DNA from: Chitinophagales bacterium | GTDB lineage: Bacteria > Bacteroidota > Bacteroidia > Chitinophagales > JADIYW01 | Length of the DNA: 64,000 nucleotides | Assembly (NCBI GenBank): GCA_020636535.1 | Contig: JACJXT010000011.1 | Location: forward strand, 62,001-126,000 | Direction: 5' to 3' | In this document: piece after piece, positions 1 to 8,161 of the stretch | Position numbering within the stretch: the first letter of the stretch is position 1 | How the letters are laid out: every line of letters begins with the position of its first letter | Position numbers and translations under genes: made by a program | Notes under the pieces: generated by a model | Told to the model about the DNA's origin: nothing | The model's database searches: none | Seen by the model: only the letters and a program-made list of their open reading frames with translations

Positions 1-1
1 T

Positions 2-1213
2 TGTCTTCAAGCAAAAACAATTACAGTAGGTAAAACATATACTATTAAAACACTTTCAAATGCTATAGCTATTGCAAATCCATCAGACACTATTAAAATA
101 AAAAAAGGTACTTATCAAGAAAAGACAATAGTTATTACTAAGCCAATTCATATTATTGGAGAACAAGGTGTTATTATTGATGGAAACAATATGGAAGGCA
201 TATTGGTTAAAAATACCAATAATTTTAGTATTAAAAATATACATATAAAAAATATCAAAGTAAGTTATGTGAAAGACTTGGCTGCAATAAAAATTAACCA
301 TTGCAATAATTTTACTATTGAACAAGTAACTATTACCAATACTTTTTTTGGTATACATATAGAAAAATCTAAAAATGGAGTAATAAGATATAACACGGTT
401 TCTAGTAAAAAAACTAAAAATGAAGCAGGCACAGGAAATGGTATTCATGCTTGGCATTGCGATAGTATAGATATTTACAACAATAAAGTATTTAATATGC
501 GTGATGGTATTTACTTTGAATTCGTTACCAACAGCAAAATATATAATAATAACAGTTATGATAATATAAGATATGGTTTGCACTATATGTTCTCTAATGA
601 TGATGTATATTACAACAATACTTTTAAAAACAATGGTGCAGGCGTAGCCGTAATGTTTTCTAAGTATATAAAAATGTACAACAACGCATTTATTAATAAT
701 TGGGGACCAAATGCCTACGGCTTGCTACTAAAAGAAATTTACGATGCAGAAATTTACGACAATCTATTTGAAGAAAACACAACTGCTATAAATATTGAAG
801 GAAGCAACAGAGTCAATTATAAAAAAAATATATTTAAAAATAATGGTTGGGCTGTAAAAATTGTAGGTGCTTGTTATGCTAATAAATTTAATTATAATGA
901 TTTTTTAAATAATGCTTTAGATGTTTCTTACAGTTCTAGAATTAATGACAACCAATTTGCTAAAAACTATTGGAGCGATTATTCTGGTTATGACTTAAAT
1001 AGAGATGGCATTGGAGATGTTCCTTATAGTCCAGTAAAATTATTTTCATATATTGTAAGCGAAATTCCACAGGCATTGGTTTTATTGAGAAGTTTATTTA
1101 TAGACATTATCAATTTCTCAGAAAAAATTTCGCCCATATTTACACCAAAAAATGTAAAAGACAATGAACCTATTTTAAAACCAATCAATGATAAAAATAC
1201 AGCACTTAAATAA
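2..1213 (+). CDS. nosD: NosD, nitrous-oxide reductase maturation protein (5' end missing)
   Basis: NosD is a periplasmic right-handed beta-helix protein needed for copper-centre assembly of nitrous-oxide reductase, working with the NosFY ABC transporter. The frame is open from base 2 and begins CLQAKTITVG, which looks like the end of a signal peptide, so only a short N-terminal part lies outside the window. The protein is built of repeated short strands with many Asn residues (NNF, YNN, NGI patterns), typical of the parallel beta-helix (CASH/NosD) fold. A C-terminal NYWSDYSGYDLNRDGIGDVPY motif, common in this family, is present. The gene overlaps nosF by 26 bases, consistent with one operon. 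An internal Met at 191 is not the true start because conserved helix repeats continue upstream. Function is inferred from family and gene order. Confidence 0.9.
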   Translation, partial: CLQAKTITVGKTYTIKTLSNAIAIANPSDTIKIKKGTYQEKTIVITKPIHIIGEQGVIIDGNNMEGILVKNTNNFSIKNIHIKNIKVSYVKDLAAIKINHCNNFTIEQVTITNTFFGIHIEKSKNGVIRYNTVSSKKTKNEAGTGNGIHAWHCDSIDIYNNKVFNMRDGIYFEFVTNSKIYNNNSYDNIRYGLHYMFSNDDVYYNNTFKNNGAGVAVMFSKYIKMYNNAFINNWGPNAYGLLLKEIYDAEIYDNLFEENTTAINIEGSNRVNYKKNIFKNNGWAVKIVGACYANKFNYNDFLNNALDVSYSSRINDNQFAKNYWSDYSGYDLNRDGIGDVPYSPVKLFSYIVSEIPQALVLLRSLFIDIINFSEKISPIFTPKNVKDNEPILKPINDKNTALK

Positions 1214-1889
1214 AAAGTTTGATAAACTAGAGGTTTTAAAAGACTTAAATTTAGAAATACAACAAGGTGGTATTTTTGCAATTTTAGGACCAAATGGTTC
1301 TGGCAAAACAACGCTTATTAAATGTATTTTAGGTATGGTTATTCCAAATAGTGGTACTATCTTATATCAAGATAAAAATATAATTGGCGAATGGAACTAT
1401 AGAAAGAACTTATTGTACTTACCACAAATTGCTAATTTTCCACCAAACCTAACCGTACAAGAAATAATTAATATAGTAAAAAATATTAGAAATACAAATA
1501 GTAATGAAAAATATTTAATTGAACAATTTGGCATAATTCCTTTCTTAAATAAGAAACTACAACATCTTTCTGGAGGAACTAAACAAAAAGTAAATCTAGT
1601 ACTTACTTTTATGTTTGAAGCCGACTTAATTATTTTAGATGAACCTACAAGTGGTTTAGATCCAATAGCACTCATTCAGTTGAAAAAAATAATTCAAGAA
1701 AAAAAAGACAAAGGCAATACTATTTTTGTTACTTCACACATTATGAGTTTTGTAGAAGAAATTGCCGATAATATTGTTTTTCTTTTAGATGGAAATATAT
1801 ATTTTAAAGGGAATATTATAGAACTTAAAACATCTACACAATCAAACACATTAGAACAAGCTATTGCTACACTATTAAGTAAAAATTAA
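1188..1889 (+). CDS. nosF: NosF-like ABC transporter ATP-binding protein
   Basis: This is the cytoplasmic ATPase of the NosDFY copper/sulfur handling transporter. It has 233 residues, one ABC domain. Walker A is GPNGSGKTT near residues 34-42, the signature is LSGGTKQK near 127-134, and Walker B is LIILDEPTSGLDP near 146-158. A switch His follows in TSHIMSF. The start lies inside the 3' end of nosD (26-base overlap) and the stop is one base before the permease start, so the three genes are probably translationally coupled. On sequence alone it could be any ABC-2 type ATPase; the assignment rests on the nosD-F-Y order. Confidence 0.88.
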   Translation: MIKIQHLNKKFDKLEVLKDLNLEIQQGGIFAILGPNGSGKTTLIKCILGMVIPNSGTILYQDKNIIGEWNYRKNLLYLPQIANFPPNLTVQEIINIVKNIRNTNSNEKYLIEQFGIIPFLNKKLQHLSGGTKQKVNLVLTFMFEADLIILDEPTSGLDPIALIQLKKIIQEKKDKGNTIFVTSHIMSFVEEIADNIVFLLDGNIYFKGNIIELKTSTQSNTLEQAIATLLSKN

Positions 1890-1890
1890 A

Positions 1891-2673
1891 ATGATAAAAA
1901 TATTAAAATATAGTTTATACGATTTACTTCGAAGTCATTGGAGTTATGTTTATTTTGGTTTTTATTTATTATTAGGATTCGTATTACTTTTTCTAAACAA
2001 CGATGTTTCTAAAGCAGTAATTACACTCATGAACATAATTGTAGTATTAACACCATTAATTGCTACAATTTTTGGCGTAATGTATTACTACAACTCCAAA
2101 GAATTTACAGAACTCTTACTAGCACAACCCATTACTAGAAGAAAAATTATACTAGGACAATACATAGGCGTAGCATTGTCATTGTCGTTGAGTTTATTAC
2201 TTGGCTTAGGCATTCCTTTTATTATTTACGGATTGTTTAACTCTAGTGCATTAAGTAATTTTTTATTATTGATATTGGCTGGTTGTTTCTTAAATTTTAT
2301 ATTTGTAGCAATAGCATATAATATTGCATTATCAAACGACAACAAAATTGTTGGTTTTAGTTTTGCCATATTATTATGGTTGATTTTTGCTGTAGTCTAC
2401 GATGGTATATTTTTAATTTTACTTTTTGCATTTAACGAATATCCATTAGACAAATTTTCTTTAGTTGCCATGATGTTTAATCCAATAGATTTATCTAGAG
2501 TATTAATTTTATTAAAGCTAGATATTTCTGCATTGCTAGGATATACAGGAGCAGTATTTAAAAAGTTTTTCGGAACACCAATCGGATTAATAATACCTAT
2601 TATAGTTTTATCACTTTGGATAATACTACCAGTTTGGCGATTATCTTATAAACTAAAAAAGAAAGACTTTTAA
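1891..2673 (+). CDS. nosY: NosY-like ABC transporter permease
   Basis: This is a 260-residue membrane protein with about six hydrophobic segments, of the ABC-2 permease type. It has the EFTELLLAQPITRRKIILGQY segment that follows TM2 in NosY and related ABC-2 permeases. It starts one base after the nosF stop and is the last gene of the left-edge nos operon. Downstream comes about 110 bases of AT-rich DNA and a convergent gene. Known role: with NosF and NosD it supports maturation or repair of the copper site of N2O reductase. nosZ and nosL would be expected to the left of the window. Confidence 0.85.
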   Translation: MIKILKYSLYDLLRSHWSYVYFGFYLLLGFVLLFLNNDVSKAVITLMNIIVVLTPLIATIFGVMYYYNSKEFTELLLAQPITRRKIILGQYIGVALSLSLSLLLGLGIPFIIYGLFNSSALSNFLLLILAGCFLNFIFVAIAYNIALSNDNKIVGFSFAILLWLIFAVVYDGIFLILLFAFNEYPLDKFSLVAMMFNPIDLSRVLILLKLDISALLGYTGAVFKKFFGTPIGLIIPIIVLSLWIILPVWRLSYKLKKKDF

Positions 2674-2785
2674 ATTTAATCTATAATAAATATTATATTT
2701 TATAATATAACTATGGTGTTTGTTGTGTTAAAAAAATAAATATTACCATTTCATTTGGGTTTATCTTTTCACAAAATAACGAGGG

Positions 2786-3121
2786 TCAATTTTTTAACTT
2801 TTCATTATTTTGATGTCGCTCTACATCTCTTTTGGTTTTCTTCTCTAAGTTTTTCTTTAATGTATCAGTCAAATCAATATTGGTCTGATTGGCTATACAA
2901 ATCAACACAAATAAAACATCTGCTAATTCATCTGCTAAGTTTTTGTCTTTATCACTTGCTTTAAAAGATTGTTCACCATATTGTCTAGCAATTATTCTTG
3001 CCACTTCGCCAACTTCTTCTGTAAGAATTGCCATATTGGTTAACTCATTAAAATATCGTACACCATTTGTTTTTATCCAATTGTCTACTACAGATTGTGC
3101 TTCTTGAATTGTCATATCCAT
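2786..3121 (-). CDS. MazG-like nucleotide pyrophosphohydrolase
   Basis: This 111-residue all-alpha protein matches the MazG / dCTP-pyrophosphatase-like fold. It has the metal-binding pattern TEEVGEVARIIARQYG near residues 33-48 (ExxE) and ADELADVLFVLICIANQ near 63-79 (ExxD). Such enzymes hydrolyse (d)NTPs to NMP plus PPi, often cleaning the nucleotide pool. A second Met two codons in (MDMT) is an equally possible start. It is convergent with nosY and divergent from the SDR gene. The exact substrate cannot be predicted. Confidence 0.8.
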   Translation of the reverse strand: MDMTIQEAQSVVDNWIKTNGVRYFNELTNMAILTEEVGEVARIIARQYGEQSFKASDKDKNLADELADVLFVLICIANQTNIDLTDTLKKNLEKKTKRDVERHQNNEKLKN

Positions 3122-3150
3122 TAAAATTATAAAAAAGGGTTTAATTTCTG

Positions 3151-3158
3151 TATTTTTG
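3151..3158 (+). promoter_or_regulatory. candidate -7 box for the SDR gene
   Basis: TATTTTTG fits the Bacteroidota -7 consensus TAnnTTTG, 19 bases before the ATG at 3178. No good -33 TTTG element is visible at the expected distance, so this is only a candidate. Confidence 0.3.
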
Positions 3159-3177
3159 AAACCATCAAAACATAAAA

Positions 3178-3942
3178 ATGAACAAAATTATATTAATAAC
3201 AGGTGCAACTTCTGGTTTTGGTAAAGCAACAGCCGAACTTTTTGCTAAAAATGGTTGGCATTGCATCATTACAGGAAGAAGACAAGAACGATTGAATCGG
3301 TTAGAAAAAGAATTAATAGAACAATATAATATAAATGTATTATCTTTGTGTTTTGATGTTAGAAATCTCGATGAAGTAAAACAAGCCATTAATAGCTTAT
3401 CTGATGATTGGAAAAAAATAGATGTTCTAGTAAATAACGCTGGATTGGCTGCTGGAAAAGGACCAATTCAAGAAGGCGCATATGATGATTGGGAACAAAT
3501 GATAGATACCAATGTAAAAGGTTTGTTGTACATGATGAGAGAAGTAGCTCCTTTAATGATTACTAGAAAACAAGGTCATATTATTAATATTGCATCTTTA
3601 GCTGGTTGGGAAGCTTACGGTGGAGGCAATGTGTATTGTGGTACAAAACATGCTGTTAGAGCTATTTCTAGAAGTGCTAGAATAGATTTACTACAAGACA
3701 ATATAAAAGTATCAGTGTTAAGTCCTGGTGCTGCAGAAACAGAATTTTCTCTAGTACGATTTAAATGGAACGAAACAAAAGCAGCTTCTGTTTACGATGG
3801 ATTTAAACCATTAGAAGCCATAGATATTGCCAATGGTATTTACTACATCGCTACACAACCAGCACATGTTTGTATAGAAGAAGTTTTTATGTTGCCAACA
3901 GCACAAGCAACAGCAACTACTGTAGTAAAAAACAATTCCTAA
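3178..3942 (+). CDS. SDR family NAD(P)-dependent oxidoreductase
   Basis: This 254-residue protein is a classical short-chain dehydrogenase/reductase. The cofactor motif TGATSGFG (residues about 7-14) is followed by GRR, which favours NADP(H). Also present are NNAG near residue 88, a catalytic Ser in NIASLAG, and the active-site YCGTK (Y-x3-K). It resembles the YdfG-like group that oxidises 3-hydroxy acids such as serine or 3-hydroxypropionate, but the substrate cannot be deduced. The stop is 22 bases before the nfu-like gene on the same strand. A -7-like box lies between them, so they may be transcribed separately. Confidence 0.9.
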   Translation: MNKIILITGATSGFGKATAELFAKNGWHCIITGRRQERLNRLEKELIEQYNINVLSLCFDVRNLDEVKQAINSLSDDWKKIDVLVNNAGLAAGKGPIQEGAYDDWEQMIDTNVKGLLYMMREVAPLMITRKQGHIINIASLAGWEAYGGGNVYCGTKHAVRAISRSARIDLLQDNIKVSVLSPGAAETEFSLVRFKWNETKAASVYDGFKPLEAIDIANGIYYIATQPAHVCIEEVFMLPTAQATATTVVKNNS

Positions 3943-3952
3943 TTAAAATTGT

Positions 3953-3960
3953 TATTTTTG
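3953..3960 (+). promoter_or_regulatory. candidate -7 box for the NifU-like gene
   Basis: TATTTTTG fits TAnnTTTG and ends only four bases before the ATG at 3965. If used, the transcript would be nearly leaderless. The -33 element is not evident. Confidence 0.3.
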
Positions 3961-3964
3961 TAGC

Positions 3965-4564
3965 ATGGAAAATTCAACAGTAAAAGTGCCTGTTATGATT
4001 TATAACGAGGCAACACCAAATCCAAATACATTAAAATTTGTTCTAAATAGAATTATATACGATAAAGGAAGTGCCGAGTTTAACGACAAAGCAGCAACGG
4101 AAAAATCTGACTTAGCTAAAATTTTGTTTGATATTGATGGCATTACTAGTGTTTTTATTAGTGGACAATTTGTTACTCTTGGAAAAGAAGAAAATTTAGT
4201 TTGGGCAGAATTAGTACCTACTATTAGACAAACACTAACTACCTTTTTTAGTAATGATGATGCTAAAGCCATTGCTGATGATTATGTAAAACCAACACAT
4301 GTTGCTAGCAACGAAATTACTACTGACGATAATGAAGTAGTAGTAAAAATAAAAGCAGCACTAGACAAATATGTAAAACCTGCGGTAGAAATGGATGGTG
4401 GAAACATTAGTTTTGTTTCGTTTAACCAAGGCATACTTACCTTACAATTACAAGGATCATGTAGTGGTTGTCCATCTTCTAGTGTAACACTTAAACAAGG
4501 CATTGAAAATTTACTACAAAAATTTGTACCAGAAGTAAAAGCAGTCGTTGCAGAAAACGAATAG
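3965..4564 (+). CDS. NifU/Nfu family iron-sulfur carrier protein
   Basis: This 199-residue cytoplasmic protein has two domains: an N-terminal Nfu_N domain (about residues 10-95, TPNPNTLKFV) and a C-terminal NifU domain (about 125-195). The C-terminal domain holds the cluster-binding motif CSGC (Cys166 and Cys169). Proteins of this type carry Fe-S clusters from a scaffold to target enzymes. This two-domain layout is the common Bacteroidota Nfu form. No other Fe-S assembly gene is adjacent. Confidence 0.92.
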   Translation: MENSTVKVPVMIYNEATPNPNTLKFVLNRIIYDKGSAEFNDKAATEKSDLAKILFDIDGITSVFISGQFVTLGKEENLVWAELVPTIRQTLTTFFSNDDAKAIADDYVKPTHVASNEITTDDNEVVVKIKAALDKYVKPAVEMDGGNISFVSFNQGILTLQLQGSCSGCPSSSVTLKQGIENLLQKFVPEVKAVVAENE

Positions 4565-4638
4565 ACAGAACGCATTTGTTTTTTTAAATAAATAGTTTAA
4601 ATTTAAGTACTATATTGTTTCACTTAAAAAAATAAACT

Positions 4639-5085
4639 ATGGTTATCAATTGGCTTTCAGTAGTATTAGCAGCTTTTTCTACATTAGTAGTTGGCTTTAT
4701 TTGGTATGGTCTTTTATTTAAAAATGCATGGATACAAGCATCTGGTGTTACAGAAGAAAAAATGAAGCAAGCACCACATCCTGCAATAATATATGGAATA
4801 ACATTTGTTTTAGCACTAATTATTGCTGTTGGTTTACAAAAACAAATTATTGGTTTACATTTATTTATAGATAAAATGAAAGGCGGAAATGGCATTATTT
4901 CAGAGCAACCATTTTTTCATGGTGCTTGGCATGCTTTTCAAAGTGCTTTTTTCTATGGACTAATACCTGCACTTGTAATAAATGCTTTGTTTGATATAAG
5001 AAATTGGAAATATATTTTAATTAATGTAGGATATTGGCTTGTTGCTGTTAGTATAATGGGCGGTATTATCGGAATAATGGGATAA
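4639..5085 (+). CDS. DUF1761 domain-containing membrane protein
   Basis: This 148-residue protein has four hydrophobic segments and the DUF1761 pattern: GFIWYGLLFKNAWIQASG after TM1 and a HGAWHAFQSAFFYGLIPAL segment before TM3. The family is widespread in Bacteroidota and its function is unknown. It stands alone, with gaps of about 75 bases on the left and 186 bases on the right. Confidence 0.8.
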   Translation: MVINWLSVVLAAFSTLVVGFIWYGLLFKNAWIQASGVTEEKMKQAPHPAIIYGITFVLALIIAVGLQKQIIGLHLFIDKMKGGNGIISEQPFFHGAWHAFQSAFFYGLIPALVINALFDIRNWKYILINVGYWLVAVSIMGGIIGIMG

Positions 5086-5271
5086 AAGAGATATTCTAAT
5101 TTGTCAGTCTAGACTATTTTCCATATCTAGAAAAGAGCGTAATCGTTTACTGGTATTAGTTTGTATTATTGGTCAGTTTGTTTTAATCGGACTTAGGTTG
5201 ATAAAGTTAAACGACTCTACCATTTTTGTTGTATTTTTTTAGATTATACTAAATAAAAACTGGTATATATA

Positions 5272-6204
5272 TTATTTTGGTATTTTAACAGCGTATATTT
5301 CTCCTGTTTTATTGTAGAGTTTGTCGTTGCGTATCCATTGGTTATAATGTCTAATCATTTTATAGGAAGTTCCGTATGACTTAGCAAAGTCTACCCAATT
5401 AACACTACTATCTACATTTACAGTATAGTATTCTAACTCTGGATATTTATCTTCTTCTAGTAAGCTAAAGCCAAATCCTTCTGGATTTTCATATATCATT
5501 TTAAGTGCTAAGATTCTAAATACATATCTACTAGTTTCGCTATTCAAATATAAATCGTAGTAACTCATTTGTTGCTGACTGCTTAGTCGACTTGTTACTC
5601 CAGCAGTTCCCATGTTGTAACCAGCAGCAGCAGCTGTCCATGTACCAGTAGTTTCTAATGCATTTTTTAAGTACTTACATGCTGCTCTTGTAGATTTTTC
5701 TAAATCGTAGCGTTCATCAACATCGCTATTTACTTTTAAGCCATATTGTGCCGCTGTTGTTTTCATGAATTGCCAATAACCTGCGGCTCCAGCACTAGAA
5801 ACCACTTCATCTAAACCACTTTCTGCCATACATAAGTATTTAAAATCGTCTGGAACGCCTTCTTCTTTTAAAATTTTTTCTATGGTTGGAAAAAATCTTT
5901 TGCTTCTTTTCAACATCAAAAGAGTAGATGAATGCCAATTAGCATTTACGATTAATTCTCTATCTAGTCGTTCTCTTACTTCTATATCATTTAACGGCAC
6001 TGGTTCTCCTGCAAAATCTAGCTTGGTTGGCAATTTTACTGCGTAATGTTGTGCACCTTTAAGTGGTACTTCTTGCATATTGGTATTGCCTTTGCTTATA
6101 AACGGCACATAAATTCCGTATTTATCTGCTGTTGACCTTATAAATAAAAAAGCGACTATTGCTAATGCAAATCCGAAAAATATATTTTTTATGTTTTTAT
6201 TCAT
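5272..6204 (-). CDS. membrane-anchored lytic transglycosylase (MltD-like SLT domain)
   Basis: Lytic transglycosylases cleave peptidoglycan between MurNAc and GlcNAc. The chosen start gives MNKNIKNIFFGF, a short signal/TM anchor (about residues 6-24). A longer open frame would add 15 residues that overlap the upstream gene. The SLT domain follows: catalytic Glu128 in CMAESGLDE, then AAGYWQFMKTTAAQYGL and a downstream AAAGYNMG motif. The C-terminal YYTVNVDSSVNWVDFAKSYG segment looks like a degenerate LysM module. It begins one base after the stop of the DUF2480 gene, so the two are probably co-transcribed. Confidence 0.88.
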   Translation of the reverse strand: MNKNIKNIFFGFALAIVAFLFIRSTADKYGIYVPFISKGNTNMQEVPLKGAQHYAVKLPTKLDFAGEPVPLNDIEVRERLDRELIVNANWHSSTLLMLKRSKRFFPTIEKILKEEGVPDDFKYLCMAESGLDEVVSSAGAAGYWQFMKTTAAQYGLKVNSDVDERYDLEKSTRAACKYLKNALETTGTWTAAAAGYNMGTAGVTSRLSSQQQMSYYDLYLNSETSRYVFRILALKMIYENPEGFGFSLLEEDKYPELEYYTVNVDSSVNWVDFAKSYGTSYKMIRHYNQWIRNDKLYNKTGEIYAVKIPK

Positions 6205-6205
6205 T

Positions 6206-6706
6206 TTATTTTTTCTTATAAATTGGTACTGTAGAACACGCTTCGCCAAAAAACAAACTCTTTACTACAGGAATTAATTTCTTACTAATCTCAATAAACG
6301 CTGCTTCCTTTACTTTATTATTGCCACAACCTTTTATTACAATTCTTTCATCGATAAAATTTGTAGCATTTATTGATTGTATATTTTGTAGCAACAATTT
6401 TTGTTCCAAACTTTCTTTGGTATCAAAATAAATTTGAGGCGTAACTTTTATTAAGTATTGTGCTACTAGCATATACGCCCATTTTGGAATGATGGCATCT
6501 GTAGAACAAAATACAGCTACTGTTTTATCTTGATATTGTGTCCAGTTGTGTTCTTTTAACTGTGTTCTAAATTCTTTTTCTTTGAGTATAAGTTCTTTAA
6601 ACAGAAATGGCTTCATATCAAAAACTACAATCTCTTGCTGCGACAAATAGTCTTCGAGATTGATAGTAATGATACCACTTTCTGCTACTTTGTTTAATAA
6701 ACTCAT
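6206..6706 (-). CDS. DUF2480 family protein
   Basis: This Bacteroidota-specific cytoplasmic protein is of unknown function. The start MSLLNKVAESGIITINLEDY at 6706 is preferred. The open frame runs a further 70 codons upstream, but that part is translated dispersed-repeat DNA (HSCENRNLSYR pattern). The body contains the family-like segments VVFDMKPFLFKELILKEKEFR and DAIIPKWAYMLVAQYL, and a C-terminal IVIKGCGNNKVKEAAFIEISKKL block. It sits one base upstream of the lytic transglycosylase gene. Confidence 0.82.
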   Translation of the reverse strand: MSLLNKVAESGIITINLEDYLSQQEIVVFDMKPFLFKELILKEKEFRTQLKEHNWTQYQDKTVAVFCSTDAIIPKWAYMLVAQYLIKVTPQIYFDTKESLEQKLLLQNIQSINATNFIDERIVIKGCGNNKVKEAAFIEISKKLIPVVKSLFFGEACSTVPIYKKK

Positions 6707-6770
6707 TATTTTACAATGATAATAATAAAATTGAGAAAAAGAAACGATTGTAGTGATATTGTATTTGAGT

Positions 6771-6879
6771 TTATTATTTCGGTTGGTGAGGACACACAAC
6801 CGATAAGAAAGATTTTTTATTATTTCGATTGATGATGACACACACCGATAAGAAAGATTTCTGTTTTCGCAGGAATGAC
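6771..6879. repeat. two-copy 46-bp tandem repeat plus dispersed repeat
   Basis: Two near-identical units start with TTATTATTTCG at 6771 and 6817 (46 and 45 bases) and both contain CCGATAAGAAAGATTT. Unit 1 holds a 6-bp inverted repeat CGGTTG/CAACCG. The second unit runs into 6855-6879 (AGATTTCTG...CAGGAATGAC), whose reverse complement recurs at 22200-22224 with two mismatches. This is the kind of dispersed intergenic repeat common in Bacteroidota genomes. Confidence 0.6.
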
Positions 6880-6957
6880 GAGTGCAATCTAAACAAATAA
6901 AAAAGTCCTTCATCAAAAAAAGATAAAGGACTTCAATATATATTAAAATCTATGTTG

Positions 6958-7944
6958 TTAGAACTTAATTGCTTTTTGGTCTTTTGCTTTATACCAATTT
7001 GCAGTATATCCTAAGTTAACACCAATTACATCTCTAAACTGAACTTTTTCTGTAATTGTACCATCATCTTCTGTAAACTTGGTATCATAATCCCAAACTA
7101 ATTGAGTAAATATATTTGCAGATAACCAAGAAGTTACTTTTAATCCAATAGTAGTTTGCCAATCGATATCTATGTTTTTTCCTGGTTTTGGATTTAAATA
7201 ATCTTTATACGCTTTAAATATAGAGCTAAGATTAATTCTGTCGATAAAAGTTTGATTGTAAGTTGCAATTAAAACAGCACCTAACTCTTTTTTTACTTTT
7301 TCTGGATAAATATTACCATAAGTATTGGTCATTGCAATAGCATCATCTGCTACAAAAACAAATTTGGTTGCTAATGGCGAAAGGAATAAAGAGAAATATT
7401 GATTTGGTACATAATCGAAACCGACAGCCCATTCTAAAGTCATAGGAGAACCCATTTTAGATACTACAGAATCTTGATTAGCATCTACAACACTTGGTAC
7501 TTTAGTTGGAGCAAACTGCGAACGCAAATCTACATAGGTAGAAGCATACCATTTTTTAGATATTTGATAGCCATATTTAGAAAATAATTCCCAACGGTCG
7601 GCACTTTTAGAAAGTTCCCAATTTTTATCATCATTTTTTAAAAACTGAATACCATATTCTGCTGCAAACCAATTTTGCATTAAGTGTTTGCCTCTTTTAT
7701 AATCAGCATATACTCTACCATTAAACAATAAAGATACTGCTGGCGTTCCACCTGCAGCCCAATTTACAAAACCCGCTTGATTAAAATTAATACCACCTGT
7801 TTCACCAATTTTCCAACCTTCTAAAGTATCGGTTAATTTTTTCTTGTCTTCATCGGTCATTGCTTTGCCTACAATTTCTTTCTCTATTTGTGCATAAGTA
7901 GAAAAAGAAATTAATACCAATAATAAAAACGCAAATTTTTTCAT
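6958..7944 (-). CDS. DUF3078 domain-containing outer-membrane protein
   Basis: This 328-residue secreted protein has a clear signal peptide (MKKFAFLLLVLISFSTYAQ, cleavage after AQ). The mature part has the DUF3078 hallmarks: GWKIGETGGINFNQAGFVNWAAGG near the N-terminus, then alternating beta-strand segments (SLLFNGRVYADY, WFAAEYGIQFL, WYASTYVDLRSQF, LEWAVGFDYVPN). It ends with aromatic strands, as in an outer-membrane barrel. The family is restricted to Bacteroidota and its function is unknown. The gene lies downstream of about 220 bases of intergenic DNA and is probably monocistronic. Confidence 0.85.
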   Translation of the reverse strand: MKKFAFLLLVLISFSTYAQIEKEIVGKAMTDEDKKKLTDTLEGWKIGETGGINFNQAGFVNWAAGGTPAVSLLFNGRVYADYKRGKHLMQNWFAAEYGIQFLKNDDKNWELSKSADRWELFSKYGYQISKKWYASTYVDLRSQFAPTKVPSVVDANQDSVVSKMGSPMTLEWAVGFDYVPNQYFSLFLSPLATKFVFVADDAIAMTNTYGNIYPEKVKKELGAVLIATYNQTFIDRINLSSIFKAYKDYLNPKPGKNIDIDWQTTIGLKVTSWLSANIFTQLVWDYDTKFTEDDGTITEKVQFRDVIGVNLGYTANWYKAKDQKAIKF

Positions 7945-8123
7945 TCTTAATTTTTTTGAGATGCAAAGCTACACGATTGTTGCTAGTAATGCTTAAACTT
8001 ATTGTTATGAATATGACAAAAAAGTATTATTTTGCTAAAAATCAGTGCGTTAGCTTTTTTAATACTATGAATTTTACACTTATGATTTCTTGGTTGATTT
8101 GTGTGGATACAAACCAAGGCACA

Positions 8124-8144
8124 GAGATAGCTTCGTCGTATCTC
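8124..8144. repeat. short hairpin, probable dispersed-repeat remnant
   Basis: GAGATA (8124-8129) pairs with TATCTC (8139-8144) around AGCTTCGTCG. The sequence resembles the widespread intergenic repeats that carry CTTCGTCGTA. It sits just downstream of the S9 peptidase stop and could also act as a weak terminator. Confidence 0.3.
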
Positions 8145-8161
8145 CTTGCTATGATGAGATA

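Noticed and set aside
83..583. Minus-strand open frame of 166 codons inside nosD
   Set aside because: Antisense shadow of an AT-rich beta-helix repeat gene; no signal, no family features.
2755..2964. Plus-strand frame over the MazG-like gene
   Set aside because: Antisense to a gene with clear MazG motifs; composition is that of a reverse-frame shadow.
6707..6916. N-terminal extension of the DUF2480 frame
   Set aside because: It translates the 46-bp tandem repeat and a dispersed repeat; a conventional Met at 6706 begins the family-like sequence.
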